Origin: JAAYCB01 sp012744395
GTDB lineage: Bacteria > Planctomycetota > Planctomycetia > Pirellulales > Thermoguttaceae
Assembly (NCBI GenBank): GCA_028703175.1
Contig: JAQVNJ010000090.1
Span: forward strand, 1 to 26,207
Length of the DNA: 26,207 bases
Direction: 5' to 3'
A program made the translations under genes and the position numbers. The notes beneath the pieces are model-generated. The model saw nothing but the letters and a program-made list of their open reading frames with translations, searched no databases and was not told the DNA's origin. Positions 7,813 through 16,419 of the stretch are shown piece after piece (position 1 is the first letter of the stretch; the number at the start of each line of letters is the position of its first letter).

Positions 7813-9230
7813 CGCAGCGATACTTCACGGAAATCCGCATCGAGCAGCCGGGCGACCAACCGCAAGCGCGCCGTCGCATCGCCAAAACAGAGTGCATTAT
7901 GATGTGGCCCGCCGGCCTTCGCGTACGCCGTGAGCCACTCCCGCACGTCTCCGCTGAAAATGTTCACTTTGCTGTGCGGGACGGCCATCGACGGGAGCGG
8001 GCCGAAGTCGGCGACCTCCACGCGGCTGGCCACCAACCGCCATCGTCCACCCGGACCGAGGGTCAGGGCGAACAGGGTCGCCGGCCCCGCTTGCAGGCTG
8101 ACGGCCAATGCCAATTGCCGGCCGCGGATGCGAGCGATTGGAGTGGGGCGGGCGACGAGGGGGATCTTCCGGTCCGTGCGGGCCATGGCCGGGTTGCATT
8201 CGCCCATGTGGCTGATCAGCAGCGCATTGCCCGCGAAGTCGATCGTGAATATCTCGCTGAATGTCGCCGGGCCCCGCACCCGGCCGAGGAGCCATGTCCC
8301 CGCCGCTCCGATCAGGTCGCCCTCGCCGCCGAACCCGATCCCCTCGGCCATCAGCCGGCTGATGCCCACAAAGGGGATTGTCACTGTCCGCTCGTCCTCG
8401 CCCAGGGCCAGGAACTGGTAGCTCAGCGCGTCCAGCTTGTGATCGGCCACCATCCGGCGGAGGGCCAGCTCCGCGCGCGCCGTCTGCTCGAGGTCTTCCT
8501 GGGCTAGATCACCGGCCAGATCGTACGTCTGACGGTATTCCGCCACGAGGTGCGCTACTTCCTCGCCGCCTGCGCTTGCCGCCCGCTGGTTGAAATCCTC
8601 GACGGCAAGCATCCGCCAGTGGCAGCCGAGCGTGGCGGCCAGGTGGGTCGTGTCGAGCCCCAGGTCGCCCATGCCCGGAAAGGGGTATCCCAAGAGCCCC
8701 AGCCGGGCGTGGCGGAGGCGGCCGGCGGCCGCCGCCGCCACAAGCACGTCTTCCAACCCCGCCAGCGCGTCGGCATCGTCCAGATGGGAAGTCACGTATT
8801 CGAACCGCACGCCGCTCCGCAGGAGGACGTTGCAGAGGTCCTGCGTGCCATGAACGCCATGGTTGGCGGTCATCTTGCTTCCGTCGAACGTCTCGTCCAC
8901 GGCGTACAGCTCTTGGGTGTTCCAGACGACGATCGGCAGCCGTGTTCGGCTCAGCGCCGGCAGCGCAAGCTGGCTCGGCGAATAGGTCAGACAGACTACC
9001 AGCAGCGCGTGGGCGCCGTCGCGCTCGAGTTCAGCGACCGCCGCGTCGATCTCCTCGCGGCGGTAGACGGCCTGTTGGAACCGGACATCGGCGATCGGCT
9101 CCAGCGCCGGCAGCAGCGCGTCGCGGAGCCATTTTTCCCGCCCTGTTCGCAGCTGGGGAGCCAGGGTCTCGTACAGTTCCAGCGTCAGGGCGAGCAGGCC
9201 GACTCGCGGTTTTGGTGGTTGGGCTTCCAT
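7809..9230 (-). CDS. L-arabinose/L-fucose isomerase-like sugar isomerase
   Basis: This 473-residue protein has the arabinose/fucose isomerase fold and should interconvert an aldose and a ketose using a divalent metal. All four metal ligands known in E. coli AraA have clear counterparts: Glu303 in GFGGEGD, Glu326 in FSEIF, His341 in ISHMGECNP, and His443/444 in GGPHHN. The intact active site argues for an active enzyme, yet overall similarity to AraA looks low, so the substrate may differ from arabinose. The ATG at 9230 follows the aldolase stop by 6 bp, with GGAG inside the aldolase's last codons. The 3' end overlaps the kinase by 4 bp. No export signal is present. Confidence 0.85.
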   Translation of the reverse strand: MEAQPPKPRVGLLALTLELYETLAPQLRTGREKWLRDALLPALEPIADVRFQQAVYRREEIDAAVAELERDGAHALLVVCLTYSPSQLALPALSRTRLPIVVWNTQELYAVDETFDGSKMTANHGVHGTQDLCNVLLRSGVRFEYVTSHLDDADALAGLEDVLVAAAAAGRLRHARLGLLGYPFPGMGDLGLDTTHLAATLGCHWRMLAVEDFNQRAASAGGEEVAHLVAEYRQTYDLAGDLAQEDLEQTARAELALRRMVADHKLDALSYQFLALGEDERTVTIPFVGISRLMAEGIGFGGEGDLIGAAGTWLLGRVRGPATFSEIFTIDFAGNALLISHMGECNPAMARTDRKIPLVARPTPIARIRGRQLALAVSLQAGPATLFALTLGPGGRWRLVASRVEVADFGPLPSMAVPHSKVNIFSGDVREWLTAYAKAGGPHHNALCFGDATARLRLVARLLDADFREVSLR

Positions 9231-9236
9231 GGGATT

Positions 9237-10052
9237 TCACTCCAATCCGTGCTCCCGCACCGCGTCGTCCACCGCTTTGCCCTGCTTTACCACAGCACAC
9301 AGCGCCGCCTGGAAATCAAACGGGCTCGGAACCTGGATCGCGTTGCGGCCGAAGACGACGCCGCGGGCGCCGTCGGCCACCTCGCGCGCGGCCAACTCCA
9401 GGGCCTCCCGCTGCGTGGGCAGTCTCTCCGCCCCGAGGCCGAACACGGGGACCGGGCAACTCGCGGTGACATCCGCGAAGCGGTGGGTGTAGAAGGTCTT
9501 GATCGCGTCGGCGCCGAGCTCCGCGACGATCCGGCTTCCCAGCAAGACCTTCTCGTGCATCTCCGCCGGCGCCAATTTGTCGCTCTCGTTCGGGAAGTAC
9601 TCGCCGATCACGGCGATCCCCAAGCGGTGGCAGTCGCTCGTCAGCTTCGCGAAGATTTCCACGTTCTCCGCGTCCCGCCGTTCGCTGCCCGTCTCCAGCG
9701 TGAGCGAAACCAAGGCGATATCCATGCCCTCCCGCAGACCGCTCTCCGCGTCGGCGGCGCAGACGCTCGTCGCCTCCCGGTAGCCCAACCCGAAGCAATA
9801 AACCGTGTTCCAATTCAGCCGGACCACGGCCAAGGGGCGTTTCGGCCGGGCAAAGATCGCCTGGCAATGCCGGAGCATCCCGGGGGATAGCAGGACGGCA
9901 TCGACTTGCGGGTTGATCTTCTCGACGGTTTTCGGCAGGTCCTCCATCGCCGGAATCGGCCCGTCGAACAGGCCGTGGTCAATGGCAATGATCACGGCAC
10001 GGCCATCCCCCACCAGTCGCTGGAGTCGGAGCTCCCGTCCATCGAAAACCAT
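9237..10052 (-). CDS. Class I aldolase of the DeoC/LacD (DhnA-type) family
   Basis: This 271-residue TIM-barrel aldolase is expected to cleave a phosphorylated sugar by a Schiff-base mechanism. AIDHG near the N-terminus (Asp25) and Lys185 in GADAIKTFYT match the acid/base and Schiff-base positions. GARGVVFGRNAIQ (228-240) is the phosphate-binding loop typical of DhnA-type fructose-bisphosphate aldolases and LacD/AlsE-like relatives. GGGAGA lies just before the ATG. It is the promoter-proximal gene of the minus-strand operon that continues with isomerase, kinase and amidohydrolase. The substrate is probably the phosphorylated product of the kinase, not necessarily fructose 1,6-bisphosphate. 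Confidence 0.85.
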   Translation of the reverse strand: MVFDGRELRLQRLVGDGRAVIIAIDHGLFDGPIPAMEDLPKTVEKINPQVDAVLLSPGMLRHCQAIFARPKRPLAVVRLNWNTVYCFGLGYREATSVCAADAESGLREGMDIALVSLTLETGSERRDAENVEIFAKLTSDCHRLGIAVIGEYFPNESDKLAPAEMHEKVLLGSRIVAELGADAIKTFYTHRFADVTASCPVPVFGLGAERLPTQREALELAAREVADGARGVVFGRNAIQVPSPFDFQAALCAVVKQGKAVDDAVREHGLE

Positions 10053-10096
10053 GTGTATCTCCCGGCATCAATCGGCCCTGTTTAGAACTGGACAGA

Positions 10097-10125
10097 ATCG
10101 TACCAGCAGCCGTTTGCACTGTCAA
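10097..10125 (-). promoter_or_regulatory. Sigma70-type promoter of the aldolase operon
   Basis: On the minus strand a perfect TTGACA (10125-10120) is followed after exactly 17 bp by TACGAT (10102-10097, 4 of 6 consensus). The predicted transcript start is near 10090, about 38 nt before the aldolase ATG. Confidence 0.6.
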
Positions 10126-10133
10126 ATTTGGCA
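10120..10133. promoter_or_regulatory. Operator-like 14-bp palindrome
   Basis: TGTCAAATTTGGCA is a palindrome with one mismatched pair (TGyCAAATTTGrCA). It covers the -35 hexamer of the minus-strand promoter and lies between the two divergent promoters, a typical spot for a local repressor or activator. No regulator gene is in the window to pair with it. Confidence 0.4.
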
Positions 10134-10170
10134 AGCCGGATTCCGCACAGAGACGCGCCATGCCTGCAAG

Positions 10171-10199
10171 TTGACAGCGCGCTGTAGTCCATCCATACT
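10171..10199 (+). promoter_or_regulatory. Sigma70-type promoter of the symporter operon
   Basis: A perfect TTGACA (10171-10176) is followed after exactly 17 bp by CATACT (10194-10199, 4 of 6 consensus). The predicted start is near 10206, leaving a leader of about 138 nt before the symporter ATG at 10344. The two facing -35 hexamers are 45 bp apart. Confidence 0.6.
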
Positions 10200-10343
10200 T
10201 GCCGCAAATGTCCTCGCCAGCGCGTGAATCGACCCCCGCGATGAATCAGCAGCCCCGGCGCGCCGAGACGGACGGTCTCGCCGCCAGAGGTGGAGGAATC
10301 GACGTGGCGATTGCATCGCTGGGGCAGCATGGAGAGACTCGTC

Positions 10344-12197
10344 ATGCCGGGTAGCGGTTCCTTTACGCTCCACTTCTGGGATTACTTCGCGTTCTTGGCG
10401 TTCTTGGCGGTGCTCTCGCTGATCGGCTACTGGGCCGGCCGGAAGGAAAGGGGCGGCTCGACCGACTACTTCCTCGCCGGGAAACGCCTCCCCTGGTACG
10501 TCGTGGGCGGTTCCTTCATCGCCTCGAACATCAGCACCGAGCACTTCATCGGCATGATCGGCGTCGGCGTCGTCTACGGCATCTGCGTGGCGATGTCGGA
10601 ATGGGGAAACGTCCTCTCGTTCACGCTGCTGATCTGGTTCTTCATCCCGTTCCTGCTCGCCTCCCAGGTGTTCACCACGCCCGAGTTCCTCGAAAAGCGA
10701 TTCAGCCCGGTCCTGCGGCAGTTCTTCGCCTTCGTCACGATCATCAGCAATGTCGTCGCCTTCCTGGCGGCCGTGCTCTACGGCGGCGCCCTAGTGATCC
10801 AGAAGCTGTTCGAGTCGGAACTGACGAGACTGACCGATCTGCTGCCGGGCCATGCCGCGATGGCGGCCGCCGACATTCAGCAAGTCCAACTCTGGTTCTC
10901 GATTGTTGTGCTCGGTTTTGTCGCCGGCATCTGGGCGATCTACGGCGGGCTGTCGTCGGTCGCCTGGACCGACCTGTTCACCGTGATCGTGATGGTCGCC
11001 GGCGGGATCTGCGTGACGCTGCTCGGTCTCAGCGCGCTGGCCGGCGAGGACGGGACCCTGATCGACGGCGTCGCCACGATGATCGAGCGGAATCGCGCCG
11101 CTGAAGGCCTCTGGAAGGAAGCGGTCGAAACGAACGTGGCCCAGCTCGCCAAGACCGACAGCTACAATCGCCTCAGCGTCATCCAGCCGGCCAGCCACCC
11201 CACCCATCCATGGCCGGCCCTGATCTTCGGTGTCTTCTCGGTGAGCATCTGGTACAATGTGCTCAACCAGTTCATGATCCAACGCGTCCTCGGCGCCAGG
11301 AACAGCTATCATGCGCGGATGGGGATCGTCTTCGCCGGGTTCATGAAGGTGCTGCTGCCGGCGATCGTGGTGATCCCCGGGCTCGTTGTCTTTGCCATGC
11401 ACCCGGAGATCCTCATGATCCGACCGTGGGGCAACGTCAAACTCGCCGCCGACCAGAGTTATGTCCACCTCATCCAGATGCTCGTTCCCGCCGGCCTCCG
11501 CGGATTGTTCCTGGCCGCGCTTTTCGGAGCCATCCAATCGACGGTGAATTCCGTCCTCAATTCCACTGCCACGATTATCACGCTCGATGTCTACAAACGT
11601 TGGATCCGCCCGGCCGCTTCCGACAAGCAGCTTGTCAAGGTCGGCATCCTCGCGTCGATCGGGATTCTCGTCATCGCGATCATCCTCGGCGGGTTCATCA
11701 GCCGGATCGGCGGCAATCTGTTCGTCTACATCCAGACGCTTTACGCGTTCTTCGCCCCGCCCTTCTCGGCCGTCTTCCTGCTCGGGATCCTCTGGAAGCG
11801 GATCAACGCGAAAGGCGCGATCGCGGCGGTCTTCCTTGGGTTCCTGTTCGGCATCGCCATGAAAGCCTACATCCAGTTCGGACCGGCGATCCGGGAGGCG
11901 CTGCCGGCGGTTCCCCCCCACCCGCTCTGGCTCGAGCCGTACAGCAACCAGTCGGCGATCAACTGGGCCTTCTGCGTCGTCGTGTGCACCGTCGTTAGTC
12001 TTGCCAGCGCGCCGCCCAGGCCCGAACAGGTTACCGACCTGCTCACGTTCAATTGGCGGAAAATGAACATCTTCAGCGGCCTCGGCGACCACTGGTACAC
12101 GAGCGTCGTCACCTGGTGGCTGCTGTTCGTGCTGACGATTATCGCGTTGCTTGTTGTCTTCTCCGGATTTGTGATCCCACCGGGCGCCCCGCCGTGA
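10344..12197 (+). CDS. Sodium:solute symporter (SSS family)
   Basis: This 617-residue polytopic membrane protein should import a sugar-like solute with Na+. It opens with FTLHFWDYFAFLAFLAVLSLIGYWAG (first membrane span) and continues with STDYFLAGKRLPWYVVGGSFIASNISTEHFIG, the segment typical of SGLT-type transporters, then many further hydrophobic spans including IQSTVNSVLNSTATIITLDVYKR. The start at 10344 was chosen because GGAGAG lies 7 nt upstream. A GTG at 10290 and an ATG at 10329 are in-frame alternatives with poorer ribosome sites. It is first in the plus-strand operon, facing the sugar-catabolic operon, so it probably feeds that pathway. The substrate is unknown. Confidence 0.9.
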   Translation: MPGSGSFTLHFWDYFAFLAFLAVLSLIGYWAGRKERGGSTDYFLAGKRLPWYVVGGSFIASNISTEHFIGMIGVGVVYGICVAMSEWGNVLSFTLLIWFFIPFLLASQVFTTPEFLEKRFSPVLRQFFAFVTIISNVVAFLAAVLYGGALVIQKLFESELTRLTDLLPGHAAMAAADIQQVQLWFSIVVLGFVAGIWAIYGGLSSVAWTDLFTVIVMVAGGICVTLLGLSALAGEDGTLIDGVATMIERNRAAEGLWKEAVETNVAQLAKTDSYNRLSVIQPASHPTHPWPALIFGVFSVSIWYNVLNQFMIQRVLGARNSYHARMGIVFAGFMKVLLPAIVVIPGLVVFAMHPEILMIRPWGNVKLAADQSYVHLIQMLVPAGLRGLFLAALFGAIQSTVNSVLNSTATIITLDVYKRWIRPAASDKQLVKVGILASIGILVIAIILGGFISRIGGNLFVYIQTLYAFFAPPFSAVFLLGILWKRINAKGAIAAVFLGFLFGIAMKAYIQFGPAIREALPAVPPHPLWLEPYSNQSAINWAFCVVVCTVVSLASAPPRPEQVTDLLTFNWRKMNIFSGLGDHWYTSVVTWWLLFVLTIIALLVVFSGFVIPPGAPP

Positions 12198-12199
12198 CG

Positions 12200-12219
12200 C
12201 GGGCCGGCCGGTGGGCCCG
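12200..12219 (+). other. Intercistronic hairpin after the symporter
   Basis: Arms CGGGCC/GGCCCG with an 8-nt loop begin shortly after the symporter stop and are followed by GGTTTCC. It could trim or partly end the transcript before the aminotransferase gene. It is not a canonical terminator. Confidence 0.25.
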
Positions 12220-12251
12220 GGTTTCCTTGCGATACAAGAGGTTTCTTGCTG

Positions 12252-13625
12252 ATGTCAACCACGTTCTCCTCCACGCTCGAATGGGCCAAGACGGACCTGG
12301 CCCGCTATCCGCAGATCGTCGTTCCGCCGCCGGGTCCCCTCTCGAGCGACTACCACCGGCGATGCACCAGGTATTTCAAGGGCTTGAGCGGCCAGGTGAA
12401 GCTGTTTCCGGTGGCTTTCGAGTCGGGCGCGGCCTGCACGCTCGTCGACGTCGACGGCAACAAGTACATCGACTTCTCCTCGGGCATCTACGTGACGACC
12501 CTTGGCCACTGCCACCCCAAGATCAGCGAGGCGGTCGCCAGGTATGCCGGCCAACTGATGAATGCCCACGACTTCACCACGCCGATCAAGACCCGGCTCG
12601 TGGAGAAGCTGGCCGAAGTCCTGCCCGGCGACCTTTCCGGCTTCCAGTTCTACGACGCCGGCACGGCCGCCGTCGAGGCCGGCATGCGGGTCCTCCGCGC
12701 CGCCAGCGGCCGCAACGAGATGATCAGCTGCTACTATGACTTCCACGGCAAGACCTACGGCGCAGTCTCGCTGGCCCAGATCCGCTCGCCGGTCTACGGG
12801 CGGGTCCGCGCGCCCGGCTCCCACCTGGTCCCCCGCCCCGACACGTATCGCCCCGATTGGACCAAGGAGGACGGCACGATCGACACGGAGCGCTACATCG
12901 CCTTCTACGACCAGTACATCGATCGGGCGACGGTCGGCGACGTAGCCGGCTTTGTTCTCGAGCCGATCCAAGGGTGGGGCGGATCGATCATGCCGCCCGA
13001 TGATTTCTTCCCCAAGCTCCGCGCGTATTGCGACAAGAAGGGCATCCTCCTGATGGCCGACGAGGTCCTCACCGGCTGGGGGCGGACCGGCAAGTGGCTG
13101 TGCCTGGAGCATTGGGGCGTCGTCCCCGACGTCGTCTCCATCGGCAAGGGATTCGGCAACGGCTTCCCCGTCACCTGCGTCGCCGTCCGCGAGCCCCACA
13201 AGGAGAGCTTCGAGAAGATCTCCGCCTCCAGCAGCTACGGCGGCAACCCGATGGCCTGCGCCGCCGCCCTGGCCAGCACCGAGGTGATCCAGGAGGAGAA
13301 CCTGCTCGACTATTGCCTCGCCCTCGGCGGCCACTGCACGAAGATTCTCAACGCCATGAAGGAGCGGCATCCGATCATCGGCGACGTCCGCTGCAAGGGC
13401 GCCTTGATGGGAATCGAACTGGTCAAGGACCGCCAGACGAAGGAACCCTTCACGGAGGCGGGAGAATTCGTCTACCAGCATGCCTTCAGAAACGGCCTGG
13501 CCTGGATTCCGGCCGGGCATATCCTCCGCATGAGCCCGCCGATCGTGATGGATTTCGATACGGCGGCCAAGGGCCTTGAGATCATTGAAGAAGCCATCGG
13601 AGCGGCCGAGAAGGCCTTGATCTGA
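12252..13625 (+). CDS. Class III PLP-dependent aminotransferase
   Basis: This 457-residue cytoplasmic enzyme would exchange an amino group between an amine and a keto acid or ketone, using pyridoxal phosphate. Visible features are the entry segment VDVDGNKYIDFSSGIYVTTLGHCHP, the PLP-phosphate region FYDAGTAAVEAGMR (the family norm is a Ser/Gly-rich N-S-G-x-E-A version), FHGKTYG, Asp270 in LLMADEVLTGWGRTG that contacts the pyridine nitrogen, and the Schiff-base Lys299 in SIGKGFGNG. Family members include GABA, ornithine, taurine and omega-amino-acid aminotransferases. It sits between the symporter and oxidoreductases, which suggests an amino-sugar or amino-cyclitol type substrate; this is inference. 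The ATG at 12252 follows AAGAGG by about 11 nt. Confidence 0.87.
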   Translation: MSTTFSSTLEWAKTDLARYPQIVVPPPGPLSSDYHRRCTRYFKGLSGQVKLFPVAFESGAACTLVDVDGNKYIDFSSGIYVTTLGHCHPKISEAVARYAGQLMNAHDFTTPIKTRLVEKLAEVLPGDLSGFQFYDAGTAAVEAGMRVLRAASGRNEMISCYYDFHGKTYGAVSLAQIRSPVYGRVRAPGSHLVPRPDTYRPDWTKEDGTIDTERYIAFYDQYIDRATVGDVAGFVLEPIQGWGGSIMPPDDFFPKLRAYCDKKGILLMADEVLTGWGRTGKWLCLEHWGVVPDVVSIGKGFGNGFPVTCVAVREPHKESFEKISASSSYGGNPMACAAALASTEVIQEENLLDYCLALGGHCTKILNAMKERHPIIGDVRCKGALMGIELVKDRQTKEPFTEAGEFVYQHAFRNGLAWIPAGHILRMSPPIVMDFDTAAKGLEIIEEAIGAAEKALI

Positions 13626-13685
13626 GCATTTTTCTGACTGCTTAACGTGCCCCTCCGGCACCCCACCTCACCAGGAGTCTTTACG

Positions 13686-14885
13686 ATGTCTAACCCCGCC
13701 TCACGACGTTCGTTCCTTCAGACCGCCTGGGCCGGCGCCGCCGCCCTGGGGCTCGCCGGGACCGCGCTCGGCCAGGAGAAGAAGATCCAAGGCTTCGACG
13801 AAACGCCGCAAGAGCCCAAACCGGAGCGGAAATGGACGCCGGTCTCGGACCGCAAGCTGCGCGTCGGCATCGTCGGCTACGGCGTCTGCCGTTTCGGCGC
13901 GGCGTTCAGCTTCCAGGATCATCCAAACGTCACGGTCGCGGCCGTCAGCGACCTGTTCCCCGATCGCTGCGCAGGCCTGGCCAAGGCCTGCCGCTGCGAG
14001 AAGACGTACCCCTCGCTCGAGGAAATGATCAAGGACGACACGATCGAGGCCGTCTTCGTGGCCACCGACGCTCCCAGCCACGCCCGGCACTGCATCGACG
14101 TGCTCAAGCACGGCAAGCACGTCGCCTGCGCCGTTCCCGCCACGTTCGGTTCGCTCGAGGACGCCGACAAGCTGTTCGAGACCGTCAAGGCGAGCGGGCT
14201 TGCGTACATGATGTTCGAGACCTCCTACTTCCGCCCCGACTGCTACGCGATGCGGACAATCTACAACGCCGGCGGCTTCGGCAAGCTCGTCTACTCCGAA
14301 GGCGAATACTACCACTATGCCGTCCCCGAGATTGCGTCCTACAAGGACTGGCGCTTGGGGCTCCCGCCGCAATGGTATCCGACCCATTCGAACGCCTATT
14401 ACGTCGGCGTCACCGGCGGCAGTTTCACCGAAGTCTCCTGCATGGCCATGCCGAGCGTGCTCGACAAGCTGCGGCCCGAAAACAATGTCTACAAGAACCC
14501 CTTCGGCACCGAAATCGCCCTGCTGCGAACGAGCGACGGCGGCACGGCGCGGATGGGCGTGAGCTGGGACACGCCGGGCGACGGCGGCGAACGCGGCAGA
14601 ATCCGCGGCCAGCGCGGTACCTTCTACGACAGGTACCAGGGCCTCGAAAAGAACCTTCCCGACATCACTCCCACGCTGCTTCCGCCGGGCGTCGCCGCCG
14701 GCGGCCACGGCGGATCGCACGGGCGGCTGATGGACGAGTTCGTCCAGTCCATCCTCCAAGGCCGCAAGCCGCTCGTCGACGTCGCCCAGGCCCTCAACAT
14801 GTCCGTTGCCGGCGTGGTCTCGCACCTGTCGGCCCTCAAGGACGGCGAGCTGATGAAGATTCCGCAATACAAATACTGGGCGTGA
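13686..14885 (+). CDS. Tat-exported Gfo/Idh/MocA-family protein lacking the EKP lysine
   Basis: This 399-residue protein has a Tat signal (SRRSFLQTAWAGAAALGLAG, residues 6-25) ahead of a Rossmann NAD(P) domain (VGIVGYGVCRFG, 60-71) and a Gfo/Idh/MocA C-terminal domain. The usual E-K-P motif after the second Rossmann half is replaced by AVPATFG (149-155), so the common catalytic Lys is absent. The substrate-side segment WYPTHSNAYYVGVTGGSFTEVSC and the GGHGGSHG near the C-terminus are intact and typical of planctomycete exported members. These proteins carry bound cofactor through Tat. The reaction is uncertain and might not be a simple dehydrogenation. AGGAG lies about 9 nt before the ATG at 13686. 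A remnant of a paralogue follows immediately. Confidence 0.85.
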   Translation: MSNPASRRSFLQTAWAGAAALGLAGTALGQEKKIQGFDETPQEPKPERKWTPVSDRKLRVGIVGYGVCRFGAAFSFQDHPNVTVAAVSDLFPDRCAGLAKACRCEKTYPSLEEMIKDDTIEAVFVATDAPSHARHCIDVLKHGKHVACAVPATFGSLEDADKLFETVKASGLAYMMFETSYFRPDCYAMRTIYNAGGFGKLVYSEGEYYHYAVPEIASYKDWRLGLPPQWYPTHSNAYYVGVTGGSFTEVSCMAMPSVLDKLRPENNVYKNPFGTEIALLRTSDGGTARMGVSWDTPGDGGERGRIRGQRGTFYDRYQGLEKNLPDITPTLLPPGVAAGGHGGSHGRLMDEFVQSILQGRKPLVDVAQALNMSVAGVVSHLSALKDGELMKIPQYKYWA

Positions 14886-14887
14886 TC

Positions 14888-15214
14888 ATGATGTGCAAGG
14901 GCATCCGCAGCAAGGGCGGCGAGACGGGCCGCGTCTTCGGCGAGCAGGGTTGGATGGACGGGCTCAACTACCAGGGCGCGATGAAGAATCTCCCGGACAT
15001 CTCCCGCCCGCCGCTCCCTCCCGCCGTCCAGCCCGGCGGCCACGGCGGCTCCCACGGGTATCTCTGCAACGAATTCGTGCTTTCGATCCTCGAAGACCGC
15101 ACGCCGCTGGTCCATGTCGCCCAAGCGCTCAACATGACCGTCTGCGGCATCGTTGCCCACCAGTCCGCCCTGAAGGACGGCGAACGGCTCAAGGTGCCCC
15201 AATACCAGCTCTAG
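14888..15214 (+). pseudogene. C-terminal remnant of a second Gfo/Idh/MocA-family gene
   Basis: Starting 2 nt after the preceding stop and in another frame, 108 codons read as the C-terminal third of a Gfo/Idh/MocA protein (GGETGRVFGEQGWMDG, KNLPD, GGHGGSHGYLCNEFVLSILEDR, HVAQALNMTVCGIVAHQSALKDGE). It aligns well end to end with the last 100 residues of the gene before it, but with many substitutions, so it is not a fresh copy. The Rossmann domain is wholly missing and no RBS of its own is obvious. Best reading: a deletion joined two neighbouring paralogues, leaving this tail. It may still be translated by coupling from ATG 14888 or 14891, but a dehydrogenase it cannot be. Confidence 0.75.
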
Positions 15215-15252
15215 CCGCCGGGCGGAGGACCGAAACAGCGAGAAAGGCTTTC

Positions 15253-16398
15253 ATGAAAACCGTACGCTTCGGACTCATCGGCTGTGGGCTGATGGGACGC
15301 GAGTTCGCCAGCGCCGTTGCCCGCTGGTGCCACCTGCCGGGCATCGGCGTCAGGCCGGAAATCGTCGCCGTCTGCGATGCCGCGCTCGGCCGCATCGAGT
15401 GGTATGCCGGCAATTTCGATTCGATCCGCCAGGCCACGGCCGACTACCGCGAGCTGCTCGCCAATCCCGACGTGGACGCCGTCTACATCGCGGTGCCCCA
15501 CAATCTCCACGAAGAGACGTACTGCGCGGCGATCGAAGCGGGCAAGCACCTGATGGGCGAGAAGCCGTTCGGGATCGACTTGCCCGCCAACCGCGCGATC
15601 CTCGATTCGCTCGCCCGGCATCCCCAGGTCTTCGCCCGCTGCTCGTCCGAGTTTCCCTTCATGCCGGCCGCGCAGCGGATCGGCCGCATGATCGAGCAAG
15701 GCGCCTTCGGCCAGATCATCGAGGTCGAAGCCGGCCTGCTCCACTCGAGCGATCTCGACCCCAACAAGCCGATCAACTGGAAACGGCGGATCGCCACGAA
15801 CGGCCGCTACGGCTGCATGGGGGACCTGGGGATGCACGCCTGCCACATCCCCTTCCGCGCCGGCTGGGTCCCTCGGAACGTCCGGGCCTGCCTTTCGAAG
15901 ATCGTCGCCGAGCGCCCGGACGGGTCGGGCCAGATGGCGCCTTGCGAAACCTGGGACAACGCGACCCTGCTCTGCGAGGCGGTCGATCCGCGTGCGGGCC
16001 GCTCCTTCCCGATGACGCTCAAGACCCAGCGCATCGCCCCCGGCGAGAAGAACACCTCCTACCTGAAGATTCTCGGGACCCGCGCCTCCTGCTCCTTCTC
16101 CACCAAGAACCCGAAGTGCCTCCGGATCCTCGAGTACGGCGGCGGCGAGCAGGTCTGGGGCGAACTCGACATGGGTCACCAGACGGCTTTCCCCTCCATC
16201 ACCGGCGGAATCTTCGAGTTCGGCTTCTCCGACACGATCCTCCAGATGTGGGCGGCCTTTCTCCACGAACTGGAGCACAAGACGCCGATCAGCAAGTTCG
16301 CCGGTTGTGCCACGCCTGAAGAAGCCGCCCTCAGTCACCGGCTGTTCACGGCCGCGCTCGAGTCGCAGGACAGCGCGAGCACGGTCAAGCTGGGTTGA
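15253..16398 (+). CDS. Cytoplasmic Gfo/Idh/MocA-family oxidoreductase
   Basis: This 381-residue NAD(P)-dependent oxidoreductase acts on sugars or cyclitols. The Rossmann motif is GLIGCGLMG (7-15), the classic EKP motif is present (Glu103-Lys104-Pro105 in MGEKPFGID), and the substrate-site pair DxxxH occurs in GDLGMHACH (Asp191, His195). It lacks a signal peptide, unlike the exported member two genes upstream, so it should be a working intracellular dehydrogenase. The start at 15253 follows AAAGG by 6 nt. The open frame extends far upstream through the paralogue remnant but carries no family sequence there. It is followed after 21 bp by the EamA transporter and belongs to the same plus-strand operon. 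Confidence 0.88.
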   Translation: MKTVRFGLIGCGLMGREFASAVARWCHLPGIGVRPEIVAVCDAALGRIEWYAGNFDSIRQATADYRELLANPDVDAVYIAVPHNLHEETYCAAIEAGKHLMGEKPFGIDLPANRAILDSLARHPQVFARCSSEFPFMPAAQRIGRMIEQGAFGQIIEVEAGLLHSSDLDPNKPINWKRRIATNGRYGCMGDLGMHACHIPFRAGWVPRNVRACLSKIVAERPDGSGQMAPCETWDNATLLCEAVDPRAGRSFPMTLKTQRIAPGEKNTSYLKILGTRASCSFSTKNPKCLRILEYGGGEQVWGELDMGHQTAFPSITGGIFEFGFSDTILQMWAAFLHELEHKTPISKFAGCATPEEAALSHRLFTAALESQDSASTVKLG

Positions 16399-16419
16399 AT
16401 TGACCGCAGAAAGACACGC

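Noticed and set aside
10791..12092. 433-codon minus-strand open frame opposite the symporter
   Set aside because: It is a Glu/Asp/Arg-rich shadow of transmembrane codons. The plus strand is a clear SSS transporter.
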